A stretch of DNA of 57,526 nucleotides from Nitrospiraceae bacterium (GTDB taxonomy: Bacteria > Nitrospirota > Nitrospiria > Nitrospirales > Nitrospiraceae): positions 1-57,526 of the forward strand of contig CAKKRE010000013.1 of the NCBI GenBank assembly GCA_919902505.1, read 5' to 3'. Within the stretch, counting starts at the first letter, position 1, and every line of letters begins with the position of its first letter. This document shows positions 6,989-16,623 of this stretch, piece after piece. The notes beneath the pieces are model-generated. The model had not been told where the DNA came from. It made no database searches and saw only the letters and a program-made list of their open reading frames with translations. Both the position numbers and the translations under genes were made by a program.

Positions 6989-7879
6989 TCATGAGCCTTT
7001 CAGGCCGCCTTGGATCACATCGACGAGTGCCTGGACCGTCATCGGCGCATTGCCCTCGGCCCGGTTGTTCACCAACACATGCCCGGTTCGGCCTTCCCTC
7101 GCCGCGTGCATTACGAGCGCAACCGTCTCCCTGCGCATGTCGGGGAGCACTTCGACGATGCGCGTATAGGGTTCAGCTCTAGCCTTGGCAGCAGCATAGG
7201 TCATCTTGAGGGGCGTGAGGAGCCGCAGCACAGCGAAGGGTGCCGTAAAGGATGTCATGCGGGCGTGCTGTTCGGCGAGCGGCGGCCTGTAAGACCAGTG
7301 GTTATAGACGTGGGCCACCCCGTGTGCGTAGAGCGTGTCCCGGTACCGCGCGCCGAGAAAGCTCGCATTGCGAATCTCCACGGCATAGGTAAAGTCGGTG
7401 GGGAGTCGCGAAAAGAACGTATCGAGCCGTGTGACAAATTCGTCCGTGAGGAGTCCATTCTGTTGGAACTCAAACAGGAACGGGCCGGTCTGCGCTTGGA
7501 ACTGCGCATCGCGATAGGGCTGCAGCACTAACTGGTTGAAGGCCTCGGCGTTGAGAAAGTTCGGATTCGGTTGCCCGGCTCGTACTCCATACCGGGCGTG
7601 CTTGGCATAGGTCGGGATGGTGATTTCTTCCCACACTTTGCAGCACATCTGGGCATGATCGGGCATCATGCGGAGATAGGTGATGAGCTGGCTGGCAGTG
7701 GGGGGGCGGTAAAAGGTGCTGTCATTGCCCACCGTCGAAAACAGCGGCTGGCCCTTGTAGCGGTATTGGTAATACTCGCCAAGACTCTCCCGTTTAAAGG
7801 CGGTCTTTGGGTATGTGCGCTGGTAAACCTGGCCTTGCCAGCCTTCGTATGTCCAGGTCGAGGTACCGAAGCGTATCAA
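6989..7879 (-). CDS. DUF72 (YecE-like) family protein, possibly N-terminally frameshifted
   Basis: 296 aa from the TTG at 7879. The family start IRFGTSTWTYEGWQGQVY is followed by FYRPPTASQLITYLRMMPD, KVWEEITIP and, near the C-terminus, HVLVNNRAEGNAPMTVQALV. DUF72 proteins have a TIM-barrel fold; their function is not established. A second frame upstream (ATG at 7964: MTPSDQAALPWETPPAQPAP, then QPTPLSPF) looks like a natural proline-rich N-terminal extension that joins the barrel only after a frame change near 7878. The gene may therefore be shortened by an indel. The neighbours are IS remnants on both sides. Confidence 0.82.
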   Translation of the reverse strand: MIRFGTSTWTYEGWQGQVYQRTYPKTAFKRESLGEYYQYRYKGQPLFSTVGNDSTFYRPPTASQLITYLRMMPDHAQMCCKVWEEITIPTYAKHARYGVRAGQPNPNFLNAEAFNQLVLQPYRDAQFQAQTGPFLFEFQQNGLLTDEFVTRLDTFFSRLPTDFTYAVEIRNASFLGARYRDTLYAHGVAHVYNHWSYRPPLAEQHARMTSFTAPFAVLRLLTPLKMTYAAAKARAEPYTRIVEVLPDMRRETVALVMHAAREGRTGHVLVNNRAEGNAPMTVQALVDVIQGGLKGS

Positions 7880-7997
7880 ATGGTGAGAGCGGGGTGGGCT
7901 GCGGAGGGGCCGGCTGCGCGGGCGGCGTCTCCCAGGGCAGGGCGGCTTGATCAGATGGTGTCATCGAGTCCATCGAGCGTCCACTGGGGAGGGCCCC

Positions 7998-8277
7998 CGC
8001 TTCAGCCGGACGGTCTCGGTCGTCCGCTCCTTGCGCGCACCGGATCCCGGAAACGCCCCGGCGCCGCGCGCCCGGAACTCCGTCTGCCATTTGTAGAGCT
8101 GATTGCGGGCAATGCCCAATTCGCGGGCGATCGCGGAAGCCGGACGGCTCCCGCTCTCTAACAACTGTACGGCTTCGCGTTTACACTCCGGGGTGAACTG
8201 CTTGCGTGAACGCCTCGGACACCTCCTGAGGGAATCCTGTCCCCCTTCAAAGGTGTCTGTCAAATCCGGGCCACCTC
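7998..8277 (-). pseudogene. IS3-family OrfA remnant with left terminal repeat
   Basis: Reading leftward from the terminal repeat at 8256-8277 (GAGGTGGCCCGGATTTGACAG), an OrfA N-terminal half is visible: RRSRKQFTPECKREAVQLLE, then ASAIARELGIARNQLYKWQT, a transposase_8 helix-turn-helix. Similarity ends after RTTETVRLKR near 7998, and no OrfB follows. No good start codon stands where the family start should be (CPRRSRKQ, with TGT in place of a start). It is a dead fragment of an element related to the intact copy at 1-985. Confidence 0.8.
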
Positions 8278-8290
8278 CGTAAGCTCCCCT

Positions 8291-8309
8291 GTTAAACAAC
8301 AGGTTTAAC
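8291..8309. repeat. Short inverted repeat next to the IS3 remnant
   Basis: GTTAAAC-AACAG-GTTTAAC forms a 7-bp stem with a 5-base loop, about 14 bp outside the IS3 end. It lies downstream of the minus-strand Hpt gene and could be a weak transcription stop or an operator. No T-tract follows in the minus direction. Confidence 0.3.
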
Positions 8310-8449
8310 GGAGAACGTCATCGAGGACTACCGAAGCCGCCATCTTACTCTTGTTTTCAGTTGCCGTCGTTTTCTGTGGAGACGCCAGGCCGGAATGGAG
8401 CAGGTCACGCAAATGGAGGGAAGGGGAGCGACGAGTGCAGGCGTTGAAC

Positions 8450-8779
8450 TCAGTGGATGTACACAATCTCGATGCGGGACAGGAAGTCTTTCAACCCGTT
8501 GAGGTGATCGTGTAGCGCCGAGAGATTGTGCGCCATGGCGGCCCGCTCAAGTTGGTCGCCGATCGCGCTGATCTGATCGAAGCCATACCCGCCGCCGTCG
8601 CCTTTCATGCGATGGCCCAGCATGCGAATCGTATTGAGATCGCCCTGCTTCAGACAGGACTCAATCGTGGTGAGATCCCGCTGCCGGTTGGCGAGGAACC
8701 CGGGGATGATGGCTTCAAGGCTGGAATCGATACGGACGGGGATCTTGTCGGGGCCGGGTTCAGCATGATGGTGCATCAT
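8450..8779 (-). CDS. Histidine phosphotransfer (Hpt) domain protein
   Basis: 109-aa single-domain phosphotransfer protein. The phospho-accepting histidine lies in [20 protein letters not shown], the Hpt consensus (HxxKG). A helical bundle surrounds it ([20 protein letters not shown] before, [20 protein letters not shown] after). The ATG overlaps the stop of the hybrid kinase gene (8776-8779), indicating translational coupling. It is likely the relay between the kinase receivers and a downstream receiver protein. Confidence 0.9.
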   Translation of the reverse strand: MMHHHAEPGPDKIPVRIDSSLEAIIPGFLANRQRDLTTIESCLKQGDLNTIRMLGHRMKGDGGGYGFDQISAIGDQLERAAMAHNLSALHDHLNGLKDFLSRIEIVYIH

Positions 8780-10545
8780 TGCGCTCGCGTCTTTTCATAG
8801 GCCAGGAGTAATTCCAGCAGCGTGGTTCGTTTCAGCGGCTTCGTCATATGGGCATTGCATCCGGCTTCGAAGATCCGCGCCGATTCTTCTTTGAGGGCCA
8901 GGGCCGTGAGGGCAATGATTTGAACTGCGGGGAGGCCCTGCTCCTGCTCCCAGCGTCGAATGGTTTGTGTCGCGGTGATGCCGTCCATGACCGGCATCTG
9001 CATATCCATCAGAATGAGATCGTAGTGCCCGTTCTGAAATTTCGCCACGCCGATCTGCCCGTTATCGGCCAGGTCCAATCGATGGATGGTGTTCTTCAGA
9101 TAGGACTGGATCAACACCTGATTGTCCGGCGAGTCCTCCACCAGCAAGATCCGCAGGGATCGTCCTTGAGGTGCGGCCGGGAGAGCGGCGCCTTGAGGAG
9201 AAGGCGAGAAGCCGCTCTTGCTGCGGCCCAATGCGATGCTGATGGTTTGTTGAAGATCGGAGCGTCGGATCGGCTTGACCAGGTAGCCACCCAGGCCGAG
9301 GTCGTAGGTCTTGGCGATGTCGTCGGCCCACCGGTCGGACGCGAGCATGATGATCGTGAGGTGGCTCAATCTGGGATCGGCATGGATGCGTTCGATGACC
9401 TCAAACCCGTCCATGCCGGGCATCCGGCAATCGAGCAGGAGCAGGGAGAACGGGGCGTCGGACTTCAACGAGATTTCCAGGGCCTCCATGGCCTGTTCGC
9501 CGCTGTCGGCTTCCACCACGGTTGCGCCCCACCCGAACAGCGTTTCTCGCAGGATCAGCCGGTTGGTCGGGTAATCGTCCACGACCAGGCAGCGGAGCCC
9601 GGCCAGGTTCATAGTGCCTGACACTTTCGATGGCGGCGGGGCTGTTTGCACGCCAAGCTGGACCACGCAGTGGAACGTACTGCCTTCGCCGAGGGTGCTT
9701 TCCACCCAGATCCGGCCGCCCATGAGGGCTGCCAGCTGTTGCGAGATCGACAAGCCCAGTCCCGTGCCGCCGTACTGGCGCGCAATCGTGCTATGCGCTT
9801 GCGTGAATGTGTCGAAGATGGCTTTGATCTTGTCGTGCGGGACTCCGATGCCCGTATCGCTGATCGAGAATCGAATCGCGCCCGGCGTCCGAAGCTCGGC
9901 ATCGTTGGTGATACTCATGACCACCGAGCCCTTCTCCGTGAATTTGATCGCGTTACCCAGCAGGTTGAGCAGGATTTGGTAGAGGCGGTTGGGATCGCCG
10001 ATCAGATGGCAGGGGACGTCGTTGGCGAGGTGGCAGACGAGTTCGAGGCCTTTCTCGTTGGCCCGCAAGGCCAGCATTTCACTGGTTTTGTCGATCAACT
10101 CGGACAGGTCGAAGTCGATCGAGTCCAGGTCCAGGCGGCCCGATTCGACTTTCGATAGATCGAGGATGTCATTGATCAGGCTCAGCAGACTGGCTCCGGC
10201 GCGGCGAAAGATGCGCAGGTACTTCCGTTGTTCCGGAGTGAGGGTGGTTTCCCACAAGAGGTCGGCCATGCCGATGATGGCATTCATCGGGGTGCGGATC
10301 TCATGGCTCATGCTGGCCAGGAACTCGCTCTTGGCGCGGTTGGCCACATCGGCGGCATCTTTGGCCCGTTGCAGTTCTTCCACGCGGCGTTGCAATTCTT
10401 TGGACACGCGCTGGAGCGCCCGCTCGGCACGCAGGCGCGCGGCCTGCTCGCGTTGCAGTGCGGCGGACGGTCGGGAAGCAGTTCGGGGGAGGCGTGCGGG
10501 AGAGGTTGAGGCGGTTCGTCTGGTTTGCGTGATGCGTTTCGCCAT
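8776..10545 (-). CDS. Hybrid sensor histidine kinase with two C-terminal receiver domains
   Basis: 589 aa with no membrane segment. Order: basic, low-complexity N-terminus (1-30); coiled coil ([20 protein letters not shown]); HisKA with the phospho-His in [20 protein letters not shown]; HATPase_c with N box [17 protein letters not shown]1 SDTGIGV and G2 [12 protein letters not shown]1 ([16 protein letters not shown]; acceptor Asp in [13 protein letters not shown]) and REC2 ([15 protein letters not shown]; acceptor in [13 protein letters not shown]) follow, each with its KP lysine. There is no sensory PAS or GAF domain, so input probably comes through a partner protein. The start is uncertain: ATG at 10545 or TTG at 10566. 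It is coupled to the Hpt gene. Confidence 0.93.
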   Translation of the reverse strand: MAKRITQTRRTASTSPARLPRTASRPSAALQREQAARLRAERALQRVSKELQRRVEELQRAKDAADVANRAKSEFLASMSHEIRTPMNAIIGMADLLWETTLTPEQRKYLRIFRRAGASLLSLINDILDLSKVESGRLDLDSIDFDLSELIDKTSEMLALRANEKGLELVCHLANDVPCHLIGDPNRLYQILLNLLGNAIKFTEKGSVVMSITNDAELRTPGAIRFSISDTGIGVPHDKIKAIFDTFTQAHSTIARQYGGTGLGLSISQQLAALMGGRIWVESTLGEGSTFHCVVQLGVQTAPPPSKVSGTMNLAGLRCLVVDDYPTNRLILRETLFGWGATVVEADSGEQAMEALEISLKSDAPFSLLLLDCRMPGMDGFEVIERIHADPRLSHLTIIMLASDRWADDIAKTYDLGLGGYLVKPIRRSDLQQTISIALGRSKSGFSPSPQGAALPAAPQGRSLRILLVEDSPDNQVLIQSYLKNTIHRLDLADNGQIGVAKFQNGHYDLILMDMQMPVMDGITATQTIRRWEQEQGLPAVQIIALTALALKEESARIFEAGCNAHMTKPLKRTTLLELLLAYEKTRAQ

Positions 10546-10627
10546 GTCGTGGTCCGGTCGTCTCAATCCGGCATGACCGCTCCGTCTCGCGAGTGGGTGA
10601 CACGATGGTCGCGACGGCGGGAGGTCA

Positions 10628-11632
10628 TCAATCTTTATGCGTGTGGTGCACGAGCGTCAGGACTCCGGCTTGCTTGGCGCGATTGCGCCCGTCCTGCTTG
10701 GCCTGATAGAGCGCCTGGTCGGCCGCCCTGATGAGATCGGTCGGTGCCGCAACGCGGCTGGGCACGGTGCAGGCGAAGCCGAGACTGATGGTCACGGGAT
10801 CGCCGTTCGGATGTTTCATCTCTGCTTCACAGACTTTGCGCCGGAGCGTATCGGCGACCTGTGCCGCGCCGTCTACCGTGGTGCCGGGCAGCACGATGAC
10901 GAATTCGTCGCCGCCGTAGCGGGCTACCAAGTCGCCGGGACGATTGACGTGGCTGGAGATCAGCTGCGCGACCTGGCGAAGACATTCATCTCCGGCCTGG
11001 TGTCCATGGCTGTCGTTGTAGGTCTTGAAGTAGTCGATATCGAGCATGATGAGCGACAGCGGCGTCGATTCACGCGCGGCCCGGCGCCATTCCTGGTCCA
11101 GAAAGTCGTCGAACTGGCGACGATTGGTGATTCCGGTCAGGCCATCGAGGCAGGAGAGACGCAACAACATCTGGTTGGCTTCCTGTAGCTGGCGCATCAC
11201 CTCCAGGAGTTCCTGCTCGCGCGCACGGCGCCGTTCGATTTCATGGACGAGGCGGAGCACGCACCGGACGCGGGTCAGGAGCTCGATCTTGCTGATGGGT
11301 TTGGCGACGTAATCGATGGCGCCGGCCGCAAAGGCCAACTGCAGATCGACCGGATCCGTTTTGACGGTGACCATAATGATCGGGATGTCGCGATAGCGTT
11401 CGACGGCTTTGATCTGCCGGCAGGCCTCGATCCCGTTGGTGGCAGGCATGACGATATCCATCAGGATCAGATCCACCCGGCCCGTCATTTGCCGCGGGCC
11501 GTCGAGCCCCAGCAAACGGAACGCCGCGGCGGCGGACTCCGCGACAAAGGTTTCTTCGTATCCGGCATTGGCGAGGATGGATTGAATCAACAGACGATCG
11601 TCCGTCGAGTCGTCGACGATCAGGATACCCAT
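10628..11632 (-). CDS. Response regulator with GGDEF domain (diguanylate cyclase)
   Basis: 334 aa. The receiver domain ([17 protein letters not shown]; acceptor Asp in [15 protein letters not shown] lysine in YVAKPISK) is followed by a coiled-coil linker and a GGDEF domain ([20 protein letters not shown]). The active site is intact ([14 protein letters not shown]). An RxxD inhibitory site lies five residues upstream ([14 protein letters not shown]), so product feedback is expected. The enzyme makes cyclic di-GMP, presumably under phosphorylation by the neighbouring kinase system. About 60 bp separate it from the kinase gene downstream. Confidence 0.93.
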   Translation of the reverse strand: MGILIVDDSTDDRLLIQSILANAGYEETFVAESAAAAFRLLGLDGPRQMTGRVDLILMDIVMPATNGIEACRQIKAVERYRDIPIIMVTVKTDPVDLQLAFAAGAIDYVAKPISKIELLTRVRCVLRLVHEIERRRAREQELLEVMRQLQEANQMLLRLSCLDGLTGITNRRQFDDFLDQEWRRAARESTPLSLIMLDIDYFKTYNDSHGHQAGDECLRQVAQLISSHVNRPGDLVARYGGDEFVIVLPGTTVDGAAQVADTLRRKVCEAEMKHPNGDPVTISLGFACTVPSRVAAPTDLIRAADQALYQAKQDGRNRAKQAGVLTLVHHTHKD

Positions 11633-11676
11633 GGTCAGTGTCTCCCTGAAAGTGTGTCGTAGGACGATGCTAGCAG

Positions 11677-12324
11677 CTAGTCCGGGTAAACGCCAGGGTA
11701 ATGCTTTTTAATGCATGGGGTGCAGAGGCCGTGACTGAATTCGGCTTCCGAATGTTGCTGGATATACTCTTCCAATTGTTGCCAGAACCCCTGATCGTTC
11801 CGGATTTTCTTGCAGGAGGCACAGATCGGCACCAGGCCCTTCAAGACCTTCACTTCCCGTAGCGCCTGTTGGAGTTCGGCATTGCTGCGGCGCAGCTCCA
11901 GTTCACGGGTTTTGCGGCAATCCATTTCCTTTTTGAGCATCAGGGCGGAATTCACCCGGGCGAGCAGCTCTACACTGTTGACCGGCTTCGTGATGAAGTC
12001 CATCGCGCCGGCTGAGAAGGCTGCCTGAAGATCCCCCAGGGCGGTTTTGGCCGTGACGACGATCACGGGAATATCCCGCAAGTGCTCCAGGCTCTTGATC
12101 CGTTGTGTAGCGGCCACCCCATCGATGCCCGGCATCAGAAAGTCCATCAGGATCAAATCAATGGCGGGTGCCTGCCCGTTCGGCTGGGGCTGATCGATGC
12201 CAAGGTGGTCGTAGGCTGAAGCGGCCGAGTCCACGATGAGCAGGTCCTGATGGCCGGCTTTGTTCAGCACGGTTTTTAGGAGCAGCTGTTGGTCGGGAGA
12301 ATCGTCAACGATCAGGATGCCCAT
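11677..12324 (-). CDS. Response regulator with C-terminal four-Cys domain
   Basis: 215 aa from the ATG at 12324, where the receiver begins ([20 protein letters not shown], nearly the same opening as the REC-GGDEF neighbour). The acceptor Asp is in [13 protein letters not shown] and the lysine in [10 protein letters not shown]. After a helical linker comes a Cys-rich tail ([18 protein letters not shown], then [15 protein letters not shown]) with two CxxC pairs that could bind a metal. This tail is common on bacterial receivers and PAS kinases. Its role is unclear. Probably part of the same phosphorelay. Confidence 0.9.
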   Translation of the reverse strand: MGILIVDDSPDQQLLLKTVLNKAGHQDLLIVDSAASAYDHLGIDQPQPNGQAPAIDLILMDFLMPGIDGVAATQRIKSLEHLRDIPVIVVTAKTALGDLQAAFSAGAMDFITKPVNSVELLARVNSALMLKKEMDCRKTRELELRRSNAELQQALREVKVLKGLVPICASCKKIRNDQGFWQQLEEYIQQHSEAEFSHGLCTPCIKKHYPGVYPD

Positions 12325-12492
12325 GTGCAGCCTCGTCCGCTTGGTGGCGTGTGAGCAGGTGCGATGCCTGCCGATCGGGCATGTTGAATGTGAGACATAC
12401 CCGGGGTGGCATCGGCGTGATGCCACCCGTCAGGAGCGGTATCGGCAGAATCGAGGAATAGATTAAGAGAGGTGGTGCCGGAGCCGGCACAT

Positions 12493-12942
12493 TTACCGTT
12501 GAAGAGCGGCTTTGACCAGGTCGCTGACGACTTTGCCGTCGACGGATTGGCCGGCCAAGCGGGCCATGACGGCTTTCATCACCTGGCCCATGTCTTTGAG
12601 GGACGCAGCGCCGGATTCCTTCACAGCGGCGTCGACGATCCGGGTCAGTTCTTCGGAGGAGAGCGCGGCGGGCAGATAACTCTCGATGATGCTGATCTCC
12701 TGCCGCTCTTTCGTCGCCAGGTCCTGCCGGTTGCCCTTTTCGAATTGCTCGGCGGATTCCTTGCGTTGCTTGATGAGCGTGGTCATGATCCGGCTCATCG
12801 CGGCATCGTCCAGGTCTTGTTTCAGTTCGACTTCCTTATATTGCACGGCGGCTTTGATCATGCGGATGACGTCCATGCGCAGCTGGTCTCTCGACCTCAT
12901 CGCTGATTTGAGATCTTCGGTCAAACGGTCGTGTAGTGACAT
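12493..12942 (-). CDS. GatB/YqeY domain protein
   Basis: 149-aa cytoplasmic protein of the YqeY family (MSLHDRLTEDLKSAMRSRDQ, then LRMDVIRMIKAAVQYKEVEL, and C-terminal DMGQVMKAVMARLAGQSVDG). The domain is the tRNA-binding tail of amidotransferase subunit GatB; stand-alone versions are widespread and may bind tRNA. Length is normal for the family. The gene is preceded by GAAAGGA. It has its own promoter region, separated from the signalling block by ~170 bp. Confidence 0.93.
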   Translation of the reverse strand: MSLHDRLTEDLKSAMRSRDQLRMDVIRMIKAAVQYKEVELKQDLDDAAMSRIMTTLIKQRKESAEQFEKGNRQDLATKERQEISIIESYLPAALSSEELTRIVDAAVKESGAASLKDMGQVMKAVMARLAGQSVDGKVVSDLVKAALQR

Positions 12943-13116
12943 CGGGTTCCTTTCAGGATACGTCTGCTCCTGTCGCGGAGGATAACGCCTTTGCCGAAGG
13001 CAGTCAACGTGCGAGAGTCGGGCGCGTTTTCATCTTGAGCGCGCCGCAGCACTATCCCATAATGTCTCGTCAGGGGTCGTTGCCGACGGATGGACTGAAT
13101 CGAAAAGGGGGCTGGC

Positions 13117-13329
13117 ATGGGTAAGGGGAGCAGCAGAACAGGGGCGGGGATGTGCGTGGTCGGGGTGTTCGGAGCATTGGTCGCGGCAGCGGTGTTCGTC
13201 GCCGGCTGTGCGAGTGAGAAACCGAAACCCATGGCCCAACCGTCGTTGGAGCAGGTGAAGGGCAATGCGGATCGGGGGTTCGATAAGCTCAAGGAGGAAG
13301 AACGGGAACAGAAGCCGGCCGGGATGTAG
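13117..13329 (+). CDS. Small lipoprotein
   Basis: 70-aa protein with an N-terminal hydrophobic segment (VVGVFGALVAAAVFVAG) ending in a lipobox-type VAGC. A short charged tail follows (KLKEEEREQKPAGM). It is presumably lipid-anchored to the inner or outer membrane. No domain is recognisable. AAGGGGG precedes the ATG. The convergent MFS gene ends 27 bp downstream. Confidence 0.65.
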   Translation: MGKGSSRTGAGMCVVGVFGALVAAAVFVAGCASEKPKPMAQPSLEQVKGNADRGFDKLKEEEREQKPAGM

Positions 13330-13356
13330 TCAGCCAGGGCATGGCGACGCGACCGG

Positions 13357-14787
13357 TTAGGGCGCGACGCGAGAATTTCTCCAGGGGAGCAGCGCTACCA
13401 GCGGTTTCACCAGCGGCAACTCCCACATCAGGTGCCGTTGCGGCGGTGTCATGATCTCTCGTGGCTCGCCGAAGGTTCTCAGCAGGCTGAGGGCAATCAG
13501 CAATCGTAGCGCTCCGGAGAGGCAGAACAGGAACGGTAGGTTGGACGCCGGGGTGAGTTCCCAGAGGCCGAGCGAAAGCTGGGCCGGGAGGATCGTGGCC
13601 AGCCAGCTGCCGGTCAAAGCCCCGAAGCCCCAGCCGATCGCGTTCGTAGCATTGGCCAGGGCTACACCTCGTGTGCGCTCCTGCGGACGGAGTGAGTCAA
13701 AGACATAGTTTTGGAGTCCGAGCGACAGCCCCGCCCAAATCACACCGCCGAAAAAATTCAGGATCAGCAGAAACAGATAGTGTTCGCTCAACAGGTAGCC
13801 CATCGGTAAGAGCGGGACCGCCAGGCCCGTGACCATGAGCAGGGTCTTGTTCCCGTACCGATCGCCGATCTGTCCCCATGGCGCGAGGGTGAGGAATTGC
13901 GCCGAGATGCTGCTGGCCATCCAGCCTGCATATTGGAAGTAAGACCAGTGCAGATCTCGCAACAGGTAGACGACAAAGAACGGTCCTGAAATCAGTACCG
14001 CGAAATGCATCAGTCCGGAGAACAGCAGGAAGTGTCGAAAGTCCGGTGTGGCGTGCTTTGTCAGAAAATGCCGGAATCCGTGCGGGGCTTCGATCTGATG
14101 CACCGGCAGCAGTTCGGAGATCCTGCTTTGGCATCGGGTCGCTCCCACTCGCGCGGCTGCCGCACCCAGAAAAATGAAGAGGAACCCGATCCAGCTGAGT
14201 TCCCATTTCTGCCCCAGCGTCAGGACCGTTCCGGCAATGCCCAAGGCCACAAAACTCGTCAACGCCGTCACGCGGGCTCGCTGGGCAAAGTAGGCGCCCC
14301 GGCTGCTCGTCTCCACGACATCGACCAACAGGCTATTCCACACCGGGGCTGTGGCGTGTCCGAAGGCAAAGTACAGCATGGCGCAGCCGATCAGCAGCCA
14401 GGGACCATGCTCGGGTAGGAGCAGGGGCAGTGACAGGATCGGCAACCAGCAGAGGGCCTGGGCCCAGCCGCCGCCGATCAGGAGTTGCGCAGGCATGCGG
14501 AGATATTGAAGCAGTTTCACCGACAGAAGTTGCGCCACGACTCCGACTAATTGGGGTAGGGCGGACAAGATGCCGATATGCAATGGAGAGGCATGCAGAA
14601 ACAGGGCAAAGGCCGAGAAATAGTTTTCCCCGCCGCCCTGCGCGGCAGCCTGATAGGCTGCATCGCGAATGCCGTATCGGCGGCTCTCAGCCTTGGCGTC
14701 CCCTTTCGACGACTGCGTAAGATCGTCTGAGGGCTCAAGGGGGTGAAGGGGGAGAGATGTCTGTTGCTGGGGGGCGGGTTGGTTCAT
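13357..14787 (-). CDS. MFS-family transporter
   Basis: 476-aa inner-membrane protein with about 12 hydrophobic segments. A signature-like loop lies between helices 2 and 3 (QLLSVKLLQYLRMPAQ), and a GDRYGNKTLLMVTGL motif between helices 8 and 9. The N-terminal ~45 residues are hydrophilic and Gln/Pro-rich. Substrate cannot be deduced. The family includes uncharacterised Nitrospira and Deltaproteobacteria-type permeases. It is divergent from the exported protein gene to the right. Confidence 0.85.
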   Translation of the reverse strand: MNQPAPQQQTSLPLHPLEPSDDLTQSSKGDAKAESRRYGIRDAAYQAAAQGGGENYFSAFALFLHASPLHIGILSALPQLVGVVAQLLSVKLLQYLRMPAQLLIGGGWAQALCWLPILSLPLLLPEHGPWLLIGCAMLYFAFGHATAPVWNSLLVDVVETSSRGAYFAQRARVTALTSFVALGIAGTVLTLGQKWELSWIGFLFIFLGAAAARVGATRCQSRISELLPVHQIEAPHGFRHFLTKHATPDFRHFLLFSGLMHFAVLISGPFFVVYLLRDLHWSYFQYAGWMASSISAQFLTLAPWGQIGDRYGNKTLLMVTGLAVPLLPMGYLLSEHYLFLLILNFFGGVIWAGLSLGLQNYVFDSLRPQERTRGVALANATNAIGWGFGALTGSWLATILPAQLSLGLWELTPASNLPFLFCLSGALRLLIALSLLRTFGEPREIMTPPQRHLMWELPLVKPLVALLPWRNSRVAP

Positions 14788-14981
14788 GAGGCCGTGGATG
14801 GCAACGGAAGTAAGATGAGCACTATGATACGTGATGGCTTTCCGGATTATATCAGAGCAAGTCGAGATGGCCGGGGTTTGGAGTGAATCCCTGCAGGCCG
14901 GTTGACCCCCTTCTCCGCAGTGAGTACGATAATCCTATGGAGCTCCCGATATCAGCCGCCTGCGGCCAACCAGCCACGACA

Positions 14982-15623
14982 ATGAACGGAAGGTGGGTCA
15001 TCTGCCGTCTGATCGTCATGCTGTGTGTGGCGGCTGGTCCGGGATTCTTCGCTGCGGTCGTGGAGGGCCGGGACTTGATGGTGCCGAAGGAGCAGGCCAT
15101 CACGGAATTCGAGCCGACGGAAACCCCTTCGATGGATGTCCAAGAGAAAGGCGTTCCTCAATCGCTGTTCACGTGGATCAAGATGGCGCGCGGTTACGAG
15201 GTGGAGTGGGACACGTTTGGGAGAAAGGGATGGTACACCCAGGATCCCCGCTTGAAGCCCATCGCTCCAGGAACCACGCTGTTCTCTCCGGATACTCCGG
15301 CCGTCTACATCGTCTTTGAGGTGGCTCCGCTTGAGGACCCGGCGCAGTTTGCCGCCCAGGTGTTCCCCATAGGCGCAGACGGGAAGACCGGTGCTCGTGC
15401 AATCGTGACCGATAGTCTCGAGGTGCCTGGCCACGAACGGTATGGTTTTCTGGAGTTGAAGAAGCCGTCTGAACAATGGCCGCAAGGAAAGTATCTGGTC
15501 AAGATTTACATTACATCGTTGGGGCAGCAGCCCTTTCATGCCGTGAATCAGGTCGGGACCATGCGTTTTGCCGTGACCGACCAGCTACCCGCGTCAGCGC
15601 CGTCCGATTCCACCGCCCGTTGA
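14982..15623 (+). CDS. Exported protein of unknown function
   Basis: About 213 aa. The N-terminus is signal-peptide-like (MNGRWVICRLIVMLCVAAGP). The mature part has a beta-rich pattern (GTTLFSPDTPAVYIVFEVAP, then YGFLELKKPSEQWPQGKYLV), like small Ig-type or carbohydrate-binding folds, but I recognise no family. In-frame alternatives at 14883 and 14937 add a hydrophilic leader; 14982 is chosen because the signal peptide then starts properly. No convincing ribosome site precedes any of them. Confidence 0.6.
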   Translation: MNGRWVICRLIVMLCVAAGPGFFAAVVEGRDLMVPKEQAITEFEPTETPSMDVQEKGVPQSLFTWIKMARGYEVEWDTFGRKGWYTQDPRLKPIAPGTTLFSPDTPAVYIVFEVAPLEDPAQFAAQVFPIGADGKTGARAIVTDSLEVPGHERYGFLELKKPSEQWPQGKYLVKIYITSLGQQPFHAVNQVGTMRFAVTDQLPASAPSDSTAR

Positions 15624-15702
15624 ATATCCCCCGTCGCTTGGTCTACCTTCACTCACCGCCTCTTGAGGGTGGGGTGGGATCGTTTTACCCGGGAGCAGGT
15701 GC

Positions 15703-15978
15703 ATGAAAGAGACCGATGCGGAGAAACTGGCGCTGTTATACGAGCGGTTCTGTGATGTCTGCCTGGTTGAGAAGGAAGTGTGGACTGAAATCTATATGCC
15801 GCGGACGTTCAAGGACGGGACCGCGGTTCGAACCAATCTGCAGGATAAGTACGACGTGATCATCGACGATCAGGCGGTGGAGGATGCCTTGGAGGCGAAT
15901 ATCCCTCTTGGGAAGGCCGCATTGAGTGCGGCCATCCAAGAGTATCGGGCCCATATCAGTTTCTCCAAGAAAAGCTAA
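15703..15978 (+). CDS. Small conserved-looking protein of unknown function
   Basis: 91-aa soluble, acidic protein (MKETDAEKLALLYERFCDVC, then YDVIIDDQAVEDALEANIPL). Two close Cys residues sit near the N-terminus (FCDVCLVEKEVW). GGGAG precedes the start. No domain is recognised. It follows the exported-protein gene by 79 bp on the same strand and ends just before the convergent peroxidase gene. Confidence 0.6.
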   Translation: MKETDAEKLALLYERFCDVCLVEKEVWTEIYMPRTFKDGTAVRTNLQDKYDVIIDDQAVEDALEANIPLGKAALSAAIQEYRAHISFSKKS

Positions 15979-15984
15979 ACCGGC

Positions 15985-16608
15985 TTAGTGCTTCGCGAGA
16001 AAGCGCTCCACGTCCTTCACTACTTCGTCAGCCACGGGTTTCGTACGATGGTGGTAGCGCGCGACGACGTTGCCGGAGCGATCGACGAGATATTTCTGGA
16101 AGTTCCATTCCACTTCACCGGGGAATGGGCTCTGCTCGGTGAGATAGTGGTAGAGGGGATGTTTGTCGCTCCCCTTCACGCTGATCTTGCTGAAGAGCGG
16201 GAAGCCGACACTGTACTTGGTCAGGCAAAATCCCTTGATCTCCTCGTTCGTCCCCGGTTCTTGCTGGCCGAAGTTATTCGCAGGGAAGGCCAGGATCTCA
16301 AAGCCCTTGTCTTTGTAAGTCTCGTACATTTTCTCGAGGTCTGAATACTGCGGCGTGTTGCCGCAGAAGCTGGCGGTGTTGACCAGCATGATGACCTTTC
16401 CCTTGTATTGACCCAACGAGACAGGTTTCCCGTCGATATCGTTCAACGTGAAGTCATAGACCGTAGACGCTTTAGCCGCCATGCGTGTCGCTCCTTGTTC
16501 CGCCGCATCGACCGAACCGAGGCCCGCTGTAAAGGCGCCAAGCCCGAGACCCACTGCGAGCCCGAGGACCAGTACCTTCCATGAACAAGTCGGTCGAGAG
16601 ATCGGCAT
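15985..16608 (-). CDS. Exported glutathione peroxidase-family protein
   Basis: 207-aa thiol peroxidase. A signal peptide or anchor comes first (VLVLGLAVGLGLGAFTAGLG). The GPx fold follows with the peroxidatic Cys at about residue 82 (VNTASFCGNTPQYSDLEKMY), then the Gln-containing FPANNFGQQEPG and the Trp/Asn-containing VEWNFQKYLVDRSGNVVARY. The four catalytic residues are present, with Cys rather than Sec. Such proteins usually use thioredoxin rather than glutathione. The signal suggests a periplasmic site, so it would protect envelope components from hydroperoxides. Confidence 0.93.
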   Translation of the reverse strand: MPISRPTCSWKVLVLGLAVGLGLGAFTAGLGSVDAAEQGATRMAAKASTVYDFTLNDIDGKPVSLGQYKGKVIMLVNTASFCGNTPQYSDLEKMYETYKDKGFEILAFPANNFGQQEPGTNEEIKGFCLTKYSVGFPLFSKISVKGSDKHPLYHYLTEQSPFPGEVEWNFQKYLVDRSGNVVARYHHRTKPVADEVVKDVERFLAKH

Positions 16609-16623
16609 ATGAAGACTCCTTGG

